DNA of 42,825 nt from Desulfobacterales bacterium. GTDB taxonomy: Bacteria > Desulfobacterota > Desulfobacteria > Desulfobacterales > UBA11574. Both the position numbers and the translations under genes were made by a program. The notes below the pieces were generated by a model. That model searched no databases, was not told the origin of the DNA, and saw only the letters and a list, made by a program, of their open reading frames with translations. Location of the stretch: the NCBI GenBank assembly GCA_022340885.1, contig JAJDND010000029.1:1-42825 (forward strand). Reading direction: 5' to 3'. Positions 34,849-42,825 of the stretch are shown in pieces. Positions within the stretch are counted from its first letter, which is position 1. Every line of letters starts with the position of its first letter.

Positions 34849-35829
34849 ATGGCAAAAAGGTCCATTATTATCATTGTTCTTTTGTTCGTCGCTTTCCCGG
34901 CGTTTCAATACTTTTACTCAGGAAAGCTCAATGAAGAAACAGCAAAAAGAACGGGGTTCGAAATCATTGCCCATCGAGGGGTAAGCCAGCCTTTTCGAAC
35001 AGATCATATTGACAACCAGACCTGCACGGCGTCTAGAATATACGAACCTAAAAACAATTATATTGAAAACACCTTCGCGTCTATACAGGCCGCTTTTGCA
35101 TACGGGGCGACCATCGTGGAATTTGATATTCGCCCGACCAGGGACAAGCGATTCGTTGTATTCCATGACGAAAAACTGGACTGTAAGACAAACGGTAAAG
35201 GCAAAGTGTCGGATCTCACCGTTGCTCAGTTGAAGCAGCTCGATGTCGGATATGGTTATACTTTTGACGGCGGTAAAACATATCCGTTTCGCGGTAAAGG
35301 CATCGGAAAAATGCCGACGCTCGAAGGGGTATTGCGCGTCTTCCCCAACCGGAAATTTCTCATCGACAATAAAAGCGGGAACAATTTGGAAGTTGCGAAG
35401 AGGTTGGCAAAAACCTTGTCCCGGCTGTCCATATCGGAGCAAAATAATCTCTTTTTATGGTCCCAGGATATTGCCTATAACTATATCCACAGCAAACTGC
35501 CCAATATCAAGAGACTTTTGCTGCCGTTTGATCATCAAAAGAAATTCTTTATCACCTATTTGCTCAGCATCGGCTTGATGCCTGTGGGTGATGCATATAA
35601 AGACCAGGGGCTGGCATTGCCGATAAAATATACGAAATATATGTGGGGCTGGCCGAACCGGCTTCTCAACAAGATCTACGGCGCAGGCGCAAGATTCTAT
35701 CTTGTTGTAAATGATCCCGGCGATCTCGCGTCGATATCCAATATACCGTTGGACGGCATTATTACCTATGATATAGAGGTATTGGGAAAATATCTAGAAG
35801 GGGTTGGTGCATATGATCCAAGACATTAA
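34849..35829 (+). CDS. Glycerophosphodiester phosphodiesterase family protein, membrane-anchored
   Basis: 326-aa protein. The N-terminus has a hydrophobic helix (about 5-22) after MAKR, so it is exported or anchored with the catalytic part outside. GDPD residues are present: AHRG (41-44), the IENTFAS Glu/Asn, EFDIRPTRD (metal-binding Glu and Asp) and VVFHDEKLD (His). The family cleaves glycerophosphodiesters such as deacylated phospholipids to glycerol-3-phosphate and an alcohol. An insert around 45-65 (DHIDNQTCTASRIYEPKNNY) between the HRG and ENT motifs is longer than in minimal enzymes. The stop overlaps the start of the dehydrogenase remnant by 17 bp. No clear ribosome site precedes the ATG. 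Confidence 0.88.
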   Translation: MAKRSIIIIVLLFVAFPAFQYFYSGKLNEETAKRTGFEIIAHRGVSQPFRTDHIDNQTCTASRIYEPKNNYIENTFASIQAAFAYGATIVEFDIRPTRDKRFVVFHDEKLDCKTNGKGKVSDLTVAQLKQLDVGYGYTFDGGKTYPFRGKGIGKMPTLEGVLRVFPNRKFLIDNKSGNNLEVAKRLAKTLSRLSISEQNNLFLWSQDIAYNYIHSKLPNIKRLLLPFDHQKKFFITYLLSIGLMPVGDAYKDQGLALPIKYTKYMWGWPNRLLNKIYGAGARFYLVVNDPGDLASISNIPLDGIITYDIEVLGKYLEGVGAYDPRH

Positions 35830-36121
35830 GCATCAGGTGATTCTGATCACGGGCGCCACCGACGATCTCGGCAATCGCGTTGCTGTTGACTTGGCTGCAC
35901 GCAAGGCGACGATTCTTCTCCACGGCCGAAGCCCGGAGAAAGGGGACGCCGCCATTCAACAAATCCGGGATACAACCGGTAATCAAGAACTCCATTACTA
36001 CAACGGTGAATACTTTGACGGCAAGCATCGGATCTGCGCCAACTCCCAGGCCTATGACAAGCAGGCGCGGCGACAATTGCGGATGTTGAGCGAGCAACTG
36101 ACCCATCTGAGAGACCTTTGA
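35813..36121 (+). pseudogene. Short-chain dehydrogenase with internal in-frame deletion
   Basis: 102-aa frame. Residues 1-60 are the start of an SDR Rossmann fold (LITGATDDLGNRVAVDL for NAD(P), then LLHGRSPEKGDAA). Residues about 64-102 (GEYFDGKHRICANSQAYDKQARRQLRMLSEQLT) resemble the extreme C-terminus of retinol-dehydrogenase-like SDRs. The roughly 190 residues in between, including the catalytic Ser and YxxxK, are absent, yet the frame stays open. An in-frame deletion is the simplest reading; a new short protein is possible. It overlaps the preceding gene (ATG with AGAAGGGG upstream) and ends 2 bp before the KAS III start, so it may survive to couple translation. Confidence 0.75.
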
Positions 36122-36123
36122 AA

Positions 36124-37116
36124 ATGGAAACCATCAGAATTCTCGGCACCGGCTCATATGTCCCTTCCAAAATACTGACCAATCATGACCTGGTTTCCAT
36201 GGGACTTGACACAACGGACCAATGGATCGTGAAGCGCACCGGTATAAGGGAAAGAAGAATCGCCGATCCCGATGTCGCCACCTCCGATCTCGGTTATGAA
36301 GCGGCAGTCAGGGCCTTGGAAATGGCGGCCCTTTCACCCGGAGAGATCGATCTGATTGTCGTGGCGACCATTACACCCGACACTTGCTGTCCATCCGCGG
36401 CGAACTGGCTCCAGGCAAAGCTGAATGCACCCCGGGCAGTAACCTTTGATATCACCGCAGCCTGCTCCGGCTTTGTTTTCGGTCTTAATATTGCCCAGCA
36501 GTACCTGACGAATCGAACCGTTAAAAATGTGTTGGTCGTTGCCGCGGAGGTCATGAGTCGAACCGTGAACTGGAAGGACCGCTCCAGCTGTATTCTCTGG
36601 GGAGACGGCGCCGGCGCAGTCGTCTTGGCCCTCGGCAAAGAGGGGCCTGAAGTGCTGTCCACCCACATCCACTCCGATGGTGCGAAAGGAAAGGATCTGC
36701 TGTTGCCCGGCGGCGGATCCAAAACCACTCCCATCAGTCATGAAAGTGTCGAAAAAGGCGTCCATTTTTTGGCCCTGATCGAAGCCAACCTCAGTTTTCG
36801 GGTGGCGATTCGCTATTTTATGGAATCCATCAAAGAAGCAGTCGAACACAGCCATGTCCCCCTTGGAGAAATCGACTGGATTATCCCCCACCAGGCCAAT
36901 ATTCGAATGTTCCAACACATTTCCGGATCCATGAAAATTCCCTTTGAGAAATTTTATTTGACGCTCGACAAATACGGCAACATTTCATCGGCATCATGCG
37001 CCATTGCACTGGATGAAGCCGTCAGAGACGGAAGCATTCAGCCGGGCGATTATATCTGTATGCCGGTGTTCGGCGGTGGCTTGACGTGGGGCAGCGCGCT
37101 GCTCCGATGGCATTGA
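36124..37116 (+). CDS. fabH: Beta-ketoacyl-ACP synthase III (FabH family)
   Basis: 330-aa enzyme that condenses an acyl-CoA with malonyl-ACP to start fatty-acid chains. The catalytic triad is visible: Cys114 in ITAACSGFVFGL, His256 in IPHQANIRM and Asn286 in YGNISSAS. The GDGAGAVVL motif and C-terminal FGGGLTWGSALLRW are also typical, and the length is normal. It lies right after the SDR remnant, apart from other fatty-acid genes, so it may be a specialised KAS III (for example for a secondary lipid or signal) rather than the housekeeping copy. The KUP transporter gene follows 43 bp later. Confidence 0.93.
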   Translation: METIRILGTGSYVPSKILTNHDLVSMGLDTTDQWIVKRTGIRERRIADPDVATSDLGYEAAVRALEMAALSPGEIDLIVVATITPDTCCPSAANWLQAKLNAPRAVTFDITAACSGFVFGLNIAQQYLTNRTVKNVLVVAAEVMSRTVNWKDRSSCILWGDGAGAVVLALGKEGPEVLSTHIHSDGAKGKDLLLPGGGSKTTPISHESVEKGVHFLALIEANLSFRVAIRYFMESIKEAVEHSHVPLGEIDWIIPHQANIRMFQHISGSMKIPFEKFYLTLDKYGNISSASCAIALDEAVRDGSIQPGDYICMPVFGGGLTWGSALLRWH

Positions 37117-37159
37117 GCGAAAAACGTCTTATGACAAGAAATGTTCAAAGGAATAAATC

Positions 37160-39088
37160 ATGAACGCCTCAAATGAAAGCTCCCGCGGTTCATCCAATCA
37201 ATTCGGTACATCTTCAAAAGAGGCAGGGGGCCGCCTTGCCACGTTATCCCTGGCGACCCTGGGGGTTGTTTTCGGGGATATTGGAACCAGCCCGATTTAT
37301 GCGATTCGAGAATGTTTCCATGGCGAATACGGCATCCCGGTAACCCATGAAAATATTCTAGGCGTTCTGTCTCTCATGTTTTGGGCGCTTGTCATGGTTG
37401 TGAGCATCAAGTACCTCACCTTTATGCTCAGAGCCGACAACAACGGTGAAGGCGGTGTTGTGGCATTGACAGCGCTCCTGAAGGGCAAAAATAAAAGAAA
37501 AAGAAAGTGGTCCGGCCTCGTGGCGGCCGGTCTTTTCGGAGCATGTCTTTTGTACGGAGACGGCATGATCACGCCCGCCATCTCGGTTCTCAGCGCTGTA
37601 GAGGGCATTCGAATCATCACGCCGGTGTTCAAACCGTATATTGTTCCATTGACCATCGTCATCCTGAGCGGATTATTTCTTTTGCAAAGTCGCGGCACGG
37701 CAAAGGTAGGAAGCCTCTTCGGCCCGGTCATTTTAATATGGTTTGTGGTTCTTGCCGTTCTGGGAACCTTCCAGATTGTCCTCGAACCGAAGGTACTGCA
37801 CGCTGTTTTTCCATGGCATGGCATCCTGTTTCTCGTGCGGAACAAGCTGCATGGTTTTGTTGTCCTCGGGGCGGTTTTTCTTGTCGTCACCGGGGCCGAA
37901 GCACTGTATGCTGATATGGGGCACTTTGGGAAGCGCCCCATTCGTCTGACGTGGACCATCCTCGTGCTTCCTGCACTGGTTCTCAACTATTTTGGACAGG
38001 GCGCTTTCCTGATGCTCAATCCGAAAACAACCCACCATCCGTTTTATGCACTAGTGCCCGTTTGGGGACTTATCCCCATGGTGTTGCTGGCGACCATCGC
38101 CACGATCATCGCCTCTCAAGCCGTTATCACCGGTTCGTTTTCGCTTACCCGGCAGGCCATCCAACTCGGATACCTCCCCCGCCTCAGAGTCTCACACACC
38201 TCGGCGACCCATATCGGCCAGATCTATATCGCGCCGGTGAACTGGCTGCTCATGATATGCACGATAGGTCTGGTGATCGGTTTTCATTCATCCAGTCAGT
38301 TGGCCGCCGCCTATGGCGTCGCCGTTACATCGACGATGCTGATTACCACGACGCTCTTCTACGTGGTTGCGCGGCACAGATGGAGATGGGGTCTGTTGGC
38401 GGCTGGATCGTTAACGGTTATCTTTTTTTTGGTTGATATCACTTTCTTCTGCGCCAACATCAGCAAAATTTTTCACGGCGCCTGGTTTCCACTGGTGATC
38501 GGAGCGGTGTTTTTCACTTTGATGTTAACTTGGGAAAAAGGACGGCATATCCTCGGGGAACAACTGGTGAATCTCTCACCGTCCATTGAAAGTTTCGCAA
38601 AAAGCCTCGAGGAGAATCCGCCGCAAAAGGTAAGAGGCCAAGCTGTTTTTCTCACGGGCAACCCTGATAGAATCCCCCAGGCGATCGTGCAAAATGTGAC
38701 CCACAACAAAATTTTGCACGCTGACGTTGCAATTCTTCACTTCATGACAGAGGATATTCCGAGAGTCCCGAATCTTGAAAAAGTCGACGCCGAAAAGATT
38801 GAGATATTGAGTGGTTTCTACAGGATAACCGCACACCACGGATTCATGGAAACACCCAAAATTGAAACCATCCTTTCTTTAGCCCGGGAAAAAGGCGTCG
38901 AAATCAAATTAGAACATGCCAGCTTCTTCCTTGGACGAGAGAAGCTGGTTATCGGCGACCGGCCGAAAATGAGGCGGTGGCGGTCAAACCTGTTTATATT
39001 CATTTCCAAAAATTCAATGGATGCCAGTTCATTTTTCGGTATACCTTCTGATCAGGTGATTGAAGTGGGCGTTCAATTCGAGCTTTGA
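37160..39088 (+). CDS. kup: KUP-family potassium transporter
   Basis: 642-aa protein of the KUP/HAK/KT family, proton-coupled potassium uptake at the inner membrane. The family signature GVVFGDIGTSPIYAIRE lies at about 36-52, and about 12 hydrophobic segments run to residue 455, with NNGEGGVVALTALL and GDGMITPAISVLSAVEGI at expected positions. The hydrophilic C-terminal domain (about 460-642) ends in SFFGIPSDQVIEVGVQFEL, the usual KUP end, so it is complete. AAAGGAATAA precedes the ATG. The phosphatase gene begins 7 bp after the stop, so the two are probably cotranscribed. Confidence 0.95.
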   Translation: MNASNESSRGSSNQFGTSSKEAGGRLATLSLATLGVVFGDIGTSPIYAIRECFHGEYGIPVTHENILGVLSLMFWALVMVVSIKYLTFMLRADNNGEGGVVALTALLKGKNKRKRKWSGLVAAGLFGACLLYGDGMITPAISVLSAVEGIRIITPVFKPYIVPLTIVILSGLFLLQSRGTAKVGSLFGPVILIWFVVLAVLGTFQIVLEPKVLHAVFPWHGILFLVRNKLHGFVVLGAVFLVVTGAEALYADMGHFGKRPIRLTWTILVLPALVLNYFGQGAFLMLNPKTTHHPFYALVPVWGLIPMVLLATIATIIASQAVITGSFSLTRQAIQLGYLPRLRVSHTSATHIGQIYIAPVNWLLMICTIGLVIGFHSSSQLAAAYGVAVTSTMLITTTLFYVVARHRWRWGLLAAGSLTVIFFLVDITFFCANISKIFHGAWFPLVIGAVFFTLMLTWEKGRHILGEQLVNLSPSIESFAKSLEENPPQKVRGQAVFLTGNPDRIPQAIVQNVTHNKILHADVAILHFMTEDIPRVPNLEKVDAEKIEILSGFYRITAHHGFMETPKIETILSLAREKGVEIKLEHASFFLGREKLVIGDRPKMRRWRSNLFIFISKNSMDASSFFGIPSDQVIEVGVQFEL

Positions 39089-39095
39089 AAAACAA

Positions 39096-39737
39096 ATGTG
39101 GACTTGGTCGTTAAATTGGGGACAAATCACGGATCGCATCGTCATCGGGACGTGTCCCATGACACCCGGCGATCTGATGCGGATCCATCTAAAAGCCGGA
39201 GCAACCGGGGTGCTGTCCCTGCAACATGATGATTGCCTGGCCTACTGGGGAATCCACTATGCGGCGATGCACCGCGCCGGAGAAGCGCTTGGACTGACCA
39301 TGGCGCGGTGTCCCATTCGGGACTTCGATGTGGGGGACATGCGAAAACACTTGCCGGCAGCGGTAGCGTTGCTTTCCGGCATGCTTAGCCATGGGCTCCG
39401 CGTATACGTCCATTGCACGGCCGGCATGGGGCGGGCGCCGACCGTAGCGCTCGGATATCTTTCGATGGTCGAGGGGTATTCAGGGGATGATGCCATTCGG
39501 ACCATTCTCAGGGGACGTCCTGAGGCCATGCCGGCTTTGGAAGCGTATTGCGGTTGCCTCGACGACTTGGTTGACCGATACCGTCAAACAATTGAACAGC
39601 GGGCTTATGAGCTGTATCAACGGGGTGTTCACAACAGCGCATCCGCCGACTGGTATCAGGCCCAGGCCGAAATTCTGCGATCAATGTTGACACGCCCGAT
39701 GGAAGGATTCGGGATCTTAACGTCTTCATTAAAATGA
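39096..39737 (+). CDS. Dual-specificity phosphatase resembling plant glucan phosphatases
   Basis: 213-aa protein with a dual-specificity phosphatase domain (about 5-170). The active-site loop is HCTAGMGRAP (Cys107, Arg113), with the general-acid Asp in PIRDFD (76-78). The N-terminal WGQITDRIVIGTCPMTPGDL and VLSLQHDDCLAYWGI strongly recall the SEX4/LSF2-type starch phosphatases of plants, which share the CxAGxGR loop. No carbohydrate-binding module is present. The C-terminal tail (170-213) is helical and charged. It could act on phosphorylated glycogen, sugar phosphates or phosphoproteins. The ATG at 39096 lacks a ribosome site; coupling to kup is likely. Bacterial members are little studied, so the function is inference. 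Confidence 0.82.
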   Translation: MWTWSLNWGQITDRIVIGTCPMTPGDLMRIHLKAGATGVLSLQHDDCLAYWGIHYAAMHRAGEALGLTMARCPIRDFDVGDMRKHLPAAVALLSGMLSHGLRVYVHCTAGMGRAPTVALGYLSMVEGYSGDDAIRTILRGRPEAMPALEAYCGCLDDLVDRYRQTIEQRAYELYQRGVHNSASADWYQAQAEILRSMLTRPMEGFGILTSSLK

Positions 39738-39773
39738 AAAGCCCCTGAACCCGGTTAGGCAATGGGGCTTTTT
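39737..39773 (+). terminator. Rho-independent terminator
   Basis: AAAAGCCCC (39737-39745) pairs with GGGGCTTTT (39764-39772) across an 18-nt loop and is followed by another T. It begins at the stop of the phosphatase gene and closes the plus-strand block. The A-run on the left arm means it may also serve the convergent small gene. Confidence 0.85.
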
Positions 39774-39799
39774 ATCGAAAATGTGACGTTCATGTCATG

Positions 39800-40042
39800 T
39801 TATGGCTGGCCTGACGCTTGCATTCCATGTTGTATCTTTTGTTTTGATGCGGAATTCGCCGCAACAGTTTCTTTCTTTTGCTTGACAACTGTTTTATCGA
39901 CAACTACTGCAGACGCAAAAGTCGCCGCAATGATGGCGGTAAGCGCAGCAAGCCCTACGAATGCATGAGCCGGGGGAACCGCAGCGAACGACAAGAGCAT
40001 TACGGTTGCAACAGCTAAGGCCAAACTCTTTTGTTTTTTCAT
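39800..40042 (-). CDS. Small exported protein, unknown
   Basis: 80-aa protein with a textbook signal peptide: MKKQK, hydrophobic core LALAVATVMLLSFAAV and cleavage site PPAHA. The mature part starts FVGLAALTAIIAATFASAVVVD (hydrophobic, perhaps a membrane helix) and ends in a lysine/glutamine-rich polar tail without cysteines. The start at 40042 has a strong GGAGGTG site 5 nt upstream; an ATG further upstream in frame does not. It stands alone, convergent with the phosphatase gene. I do not recognise a family; it could be a small envelope protein. Confidence 0.8.
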   Translation of the reverse strand: MKKQKSLALAVATVMLLSFAAVPPAHAFVGLAALTAIIAATFASAVVVDKTVVKQKKETVAANSASKQKIQHGMQASGQP

Positions 40043-40354
40043 GGTGGCACCTCCAATCCCAACAAGGTAAAAACCTTTTCTTGAAAATAGCGCCCCACAT
40101 TGACAATAGCTCGTGAATTTCAAAAAATCCGAGTGGGAATTGATAATGTATAATAAGCTGAGTGCAAGTTGGTACTGTCTGCCAAATATTTTGGCTTTAG
40201 TACTTATAATAGTAACACAATGTGGTATGTCAAGTTTTTTGTCTGCCTGAATTGAATGTTGGAGTTTTTGATTTTAGCGGCCCGGATAATCGTCATAACT
40301 TATCCGGGCCGGCATTTTAGGTATGGAGATTTAATAACAGGAAGTATCGATCCA
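40043..40354. other. Intergenic region between two minus-strand genes
   Basis: 312-bp gap, AT-rich. Apart from the stem-loop at 40278-40311 I see no gene or recognisable RNA. It must hold the promoter of the small exported protein, for which no convincing consensus stands out. Confidence 0.5.
40278..40311. terminator. Strong stem-loop downstream of trpB2
   Basis: CGGCCCGGATAA (40278-40289) and TTATCCGGGCCG (40300-40311) form a perfect 12-bp stem with a 10-nt loop, 44 bp after the trpB2 stop. No real T-run follows on the minus strand (CTAAAATC), so it may end transcription inefficiently or protect the 3' end. Confidence 0.55.
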
Positions 40355-41731
40355 TCAGCGGCTTTTCAACATCTCGGGCTTTGGAAAATTTTCAAAGACT
40401 TTTTCAGCGGCTGCAATTTCTTCATCGGATAGGGCAAAGTCTGTTAATTCTTTTGAAAAATACTTATCGTAACCCACCAGGTCGATCAGTCCGTGACCGC
40501 TGAAATTAAAGAGAATGACTTTTTCCTTGCCTTCATCCTTGGCTTTCAAGGCCTCGGTCATCGCCATGGAAATGGCGTGGTTTGTCTCCGGCGCCGGAAT
40601 AATGCCTTCGGTCCTGGCAAAAATCACACCGGCGGCATAGGCATCCAACTGGGATACGGCCCTGGGTTCGATAATCCCTTCGGCCGCCAGTTGGCTGACC
40701 ATAGGAGCCATGCCGTGATATCTGAGACCACCGGCATGTACCGGTGGCGGAACAAAGGCATGCCCCAGGCTGTGCATGGGGAGAAGCGGCGTATATTTGG
40801 CCGTATCACCGTGATCATAGACAAAAGGCGCCCGGGTCAGTGTGGGGCAAGCTGCTGGTTCCACCGGATAAATATCGATCTCTTTTCCGTTGAGCTTATC
40901 GTAAACAAACGGAAAAGACAGGCCCGCGAAATTGCTCCCGCCGCCGGCACAACCCAATATAATATCGGGGTACTCACCGATTTTTTCCATTTGCTTTTTG
41001 GCTTCCAACCCGATGATGGTCTGATGCAAAAGCACGTGATTGAGAACACTGCCCAGTGAATACCGCGTCTGGCCGCTGGTGTCGGTCACAGCCGCTTCGA
41101 TGGCCTCGCTGATGGCAATACCGAGGCTCCCCGGCGTATCCGGTTGGGCGGCCAGTATTTCCTGGCCGGCCTTGGTCTCCGGACTGGGACTGGCCACACA
41201 TTTGGCGCCCCACGATTCCATCATCGATTTTCGATAGGGTTTTTGATCGAAACTGACCCGTACCATAAAAACCTTGCACTCAATGCCAAACTGTGAGCAT
41301 GCAAATGCCAGCGCACTTCCCCATTGTCCGGCTCCGGTCTCGGTGGTAATTTTCTTGATACCGAAAACCTTGTTGTAATATGCTTGGGGCACTGCGGTGT
41401 TGGGCTTATGGCTGCCGGGAGGGCTGACGCTTTCGTTCTTATAGTAGATTCTGGCCGGTGTATCCAAATACGCCTCCAGCGAGAGAGCCCGGACCAGGGG
41501 AGAAGGCCGCCAGATAGTCAATATCTTGAGGATATCTTCGGGAATGTCGATCCATCTTTGGGTGCTGACTTCCTGTTCGATCAGATTCATGGGAAATACA
41601 GGGGACAACATGTCAGGTGTCACCGGCTTTCCGTCGGGTCCCAATGGTGGATTCAACTTGATGTCCGCCAGCAAATTATACCACTGCCTCGGAATTTCAG
41701 CTTCCGTTAACACAACCTTCCTGATTTTCAT
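40355..41731 (-). CDS. trpB2: Tryptophan synthase beta chain, TrpB2 type
   Basis: 458-aa PLP enzyme of the TrpB2 branch, longer than ordinary TrpB. It catalyses the formation of tryptophan from indole and serine. Features are a characteristic TrpB2 N-terminus ([18 protein letters not shown]), PLP Lys109 in [29 protein letters not shown] for the catalytic Glu, the phosphate-binding loop [11 protein letters not shown], and a C-terminal [11 protein letters not shown]. The start has an AGGAGG site. No trpA is adjacent; TrpB2 often works without the alpha chain, for example in indole salvage. It is controlled by an upstream attenuator (leader peptide at 41887, terminator at 41755), strong support for a role in tryptophan supply. 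Confidence 0.95.
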   Translation of the reverse strand: MKIRKVVLTEAEIPRQWYNLLADIKLNPPLGPDGKPVTPDMLSPVFPMNLIEQEVSTQRWIDIPEDILKILTIWRPSPLVRALSLEAYLDTPARIYYKNESVSPPGSHKPNTAVPQAYYNKVFGIKKITTETGAGQWGSALAFACSQFGIECKVFMVRVSFDQKPYRKSMMESWGAKCVASPSPETKAGQEILAAQPDTPGSLGIAISEAIEAAVTDTSGQTRYSLGSVLNHVLLHQTIIGLEAKKQMEKIGEYPDIILGCAGGGSNFAGLSFPFVYDKLNGKEIDIYPVEPAACPTLTRAPFVYDHGDTAKYTPLLPMHSLGHAFVPPPVHAGGLRYHGMAPMVSQLAAEGIIEPRAVSQLDAYAAGVIFARTEGIIPAPETNHAISMAMTEALKAKDEGKEKVILFNFSGHGLIDLVGYDKYFSKELTDFALSDEEIAAAEKVFENFPKPEMLKSR

Positions 41732-41754
41732 GAAAACCTCCTTTTAAAAGAAAT

Positions 41755-41791
41755 AAAAAAAACCGGGGTTATCTGAAGCAGCCCCGGCTTT
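41755..41791 (-). terminator. Attenuator terminator in the trpB2 leader
   Basis: On the minus strand AAAGCCGGGG pairs with CCCCGGTTTT (GC core 41782-41787 with 41763-41768, 13-nt loop), followed by a run of eight T (41762 down to 41755). It lies 24 bp before trpB2 and after its promoter and leader peptide, so it can only act on the trpB2 transcript. An upstream segment GAGCAGC (41839-41833) can pair with GCTGCTTC inside this hairpin to form an alternative structure. Confidence 0.85.
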
Positions 41792-41886
41792 TAACCAGAT
41801 GAGCCGTGAGCGTCTTCCGTGAAAACTTTGAAGCTGCTCACAGCCTTTAATGTGTTATCCGCATTCATTCAGGTGATGAGCAAACC

Positions 41887-41931
41887 TCATGTCATTTGCC
41901 ACCACCAGCACCATTTTCTGATGATCACCAT
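41887..41931 (-). CDS. Tryptophan leader peptide (14 aa, four Trp)
   Basis: Short frame reading MVIIRKWCWWWQMT then TGA. It has four Trp codons (41913-41911 and 41907-41899), three of them consecutive, with only one other residue between the first and the rest. GGGGG lies just before the ATG; the next codon, GTG, would be at slightly better distance. After it come GCTCATCACC, GGCTGTGAGC (41847-41838) and GCTCACGGCT, which can pair in alternative ways, then the terminator at 41755. A ribosome slowed at the Trp codons would block the first pairing. This is the classical trp attenuation design, here in front of trpB2. Confidence 0.85.
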   Translation of the reverse strand: MVIIRKWCWWWQMT

Positions 41932-41968
41932 ACCCCCAATGAATTTTATTCATTGCCGTTGAATCTGC

Positions 41969-41997
41969 TCATAGCCTAAAAAAATACCCATTGTCAA
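41969..41997 (-). promoter_or_regulatory. Promoter of the trpB2 transcript
   Basis: TTGACA (41997-41992), a 17-nt spacer, and CTATGA (41974-41969; TATGAG with 18 nt is the alternative). Transcription would start near 41962, about 30 nt before the leader peptide, giving a leader of roughly 230 nt. Confidence 0.6.
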
Positions 41998-42117
41998 CAC
42001 CTAATTGAAGTTGAACCCATTGTTCCGGGTATCAATGCTTGACTTAAAATTTGCGGTTGGATATTTTCAATTGTTTTAAACCGTACCGTATCGATGAATT
42101 TTTGAATACAAATTTCA

Positions 42118-42825
42118 ATGAAAATAAATACATTAAAATCCGATGCGCTGCTGCTTCTCACATCGGCCATATGGGGATTCGCCTTTGTGGCGCAGCGGGT
42201 GGGCATGGATTACGTGGGACCGTTTTTATTCAACGGCGTTCGGTTTGCTCTGGGCGGTCTCGTTCTTTTGCCGCTGGTTTTGAGAAACGGCATTCATCGA
42301 CGCCAGGGCGCCGCCAATTTACCCCGAACTGAAACCAAAACGCTGGTATTCGGCAGCGCGCTGCTGGGAATCTCTATCTTTGCCGCCGCATCCCTGCAAC
42401 AGGTGGGCCTGGTCTATACCACAGCGGGCAATGCCGGGTTCATCACCGGGCTTTACGTCGTGATCGTACCGATTCTCGGCCTTTTCTGGGGCCAGCGTCC
42501 CAACATCGGCATCTGGATCGGCGCTTTGCTGGCCGCAATCGGATTGTATTTGTTAAGCGTTACCCACGAGCTCGCCATTTCATACGGCGACCTGCTTGAA
42601 CTTATCGGCGCTTTTCTCTGGGCCATACAAATTCTTATCGTGGGATGGCTTTCGCCGAAAGCAGATCCTTTAAAGCTGGCCTTTGTCGAGTTTTCGGTAT
42701 GTTCTTTTTTAAGCCTCGTTACGGCGTTTATAGCGGAAAAAATCGTATTACAGAGCCTGATTCAGGCCGCCATACCCATTTTGTACGGAGGCGTTCTATC
42801 CGTAGGAGTGGCGTTCACCCTTCAG
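42118..42825 (+). CDS. EamA/DMT-family permease, cut by the window end
   Basis: Partial gene: 236 codons present, running off the end of the window without a stop. Hydrophobic repeats and the EamA pattern are clear: SAIWGFAFVAQRVGMDYVGPFLFNGVRFALGG at the start, GLVYTTAGNAGFITGLYVVIVP, then the second repeat at GDLLELIGAFLWAIQILIVGW. It is of the RhaT/YdcZ-like drug/metabolite exporter group. It is divergent from the trpB2 leader, about 120 bp from that promoter, so export of an aromatic compound is conceivable but unsupported. No ribosome site is evident. It differs in sequence from the EamA gene at 32837. Confidence 0.9.
   Translation, partial: MKINTLKSDALLLLTSAIWGFAFVAQRVGMDYVGPFLFNGVRFALGGLVLLPLVLRNGIHRRQGAANLPRTETKTLVFGSALLGISIFAAASLQQVGLVYTTAGNAGFITGLYVVIVPILGLFWGQRPNIGIWIGALLAAIGLYLLSVTHELAISYGDLLELIGAFLWAIQILIVGWLSPKADPLKLAFVEFSVCSFLSLVTAFIAEKIVLQSLIQAAIPILYGGVLSVGVAFTLQ

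Noticed and set aside
41855-41953. A 32-codon frame (MNKIHWGYGDHQK...) overlapping the trp leader
   Set aside because: It has one Trp only, no ribosome site, and overlaps in another frame the 14-codon peptide with four Trp, which fits attenuation far better.
1-42825. tRNA, rRNA or known riboswitches
   Set aside because: I saw no T-loop-like GGTTCGAATCC motif in a cloverleaf context, no rRNA-like sequence and no riboswitch core; a covariance search would be needed to exclude small RNAs.

Overview
The window looks like part of the chromosome of a strictly anaerobic, probably sulfate-reducing bacterium of the Desulfobacterota (Desulfobacterales-like). This is an inference from gene content: a heterodisulfide-reductase/methylene-tetrahydrofolate-reductase gene set, a DsrK/HdrD-type iron-sulfur protein, UGA-encoded selenocysteine, many PAS histidine kinases, a TrpB2-type tryptophan synthase, and short palindromic repeats between genes. 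No rRNA, tRNA, CRISPR array, transposase or phage gene was seen.

Region 1 (1-3262, plus) holds a PAS histidine kinase and a receiver-PAS-kinase hybrid. Region 2 (13817 down to 3267, minus) is the centrepiece, a probable operon: metF paralogue, giant hdrA, mvhD, metV, metF, a single-domain response regulator, an HdrC-HdrB (DsrK-like) protein, and an aroE-like gene. Three of its genes (hdrA, mvhD, hdrCB) are each interrupted by one in-frame UGA at a position where relatives carry a cysteine. Each UGA is followed 13-15 nt later by a hairpin of bacterial SECIS type. I read them as selenoproteins and give full-length coordinates. Together they suggest a flavin-based, Hdr-linked methylene-tetrahydrofolate reductase complex of the Wood-Ljungdahl pathway. 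Upstream lies a sigma-54-type -24/-12 element. Two similar palindromes sit about 140 and 200 bp behind it, in front of a divergent NtrC-type activator gene (14617), which is the obvious candidate regulator.

Region 3 (14617-24534) contains the NtrC-type regulator, a small membrane protein, an NAD-dependent epimerase with an extra helical domain, an IscR-like Rrf2 regulator, a second kinase/receiver pair, RmuC, a small membrane protein, a bacterial CULT (cereblon-type) protein and a cytidylate-kinase-like protein. Four palindromic elements of 142-154 bp with a shared core (13849, 18173, 23016, 27125) and one half-copy (23826) lie between genes.

Region 4 (24840-39737, mostly plus) has a tandem universal stress protein, a class-III aminotransferase, an 80-aa conserved protein, an MFS transporter, two adjacent dynamin-like GTPases, an EamA permease, a transglutaminase-like protein, a glycerophosphodiester phosphodiesterase, an internally deleted short-chain dehydrogenase, a KAS III enzyme, a KUP potassium transporter and a dual-specificity phosphatase resembling plant glucan phosphatases. 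Region 5 (39800-42825) has a small exported protein, trpB2 preceded by a complete-looking transcription attenuator (promoter, leader peptide with four Trp codons, terminator), and an EamA permease cut by the window end.
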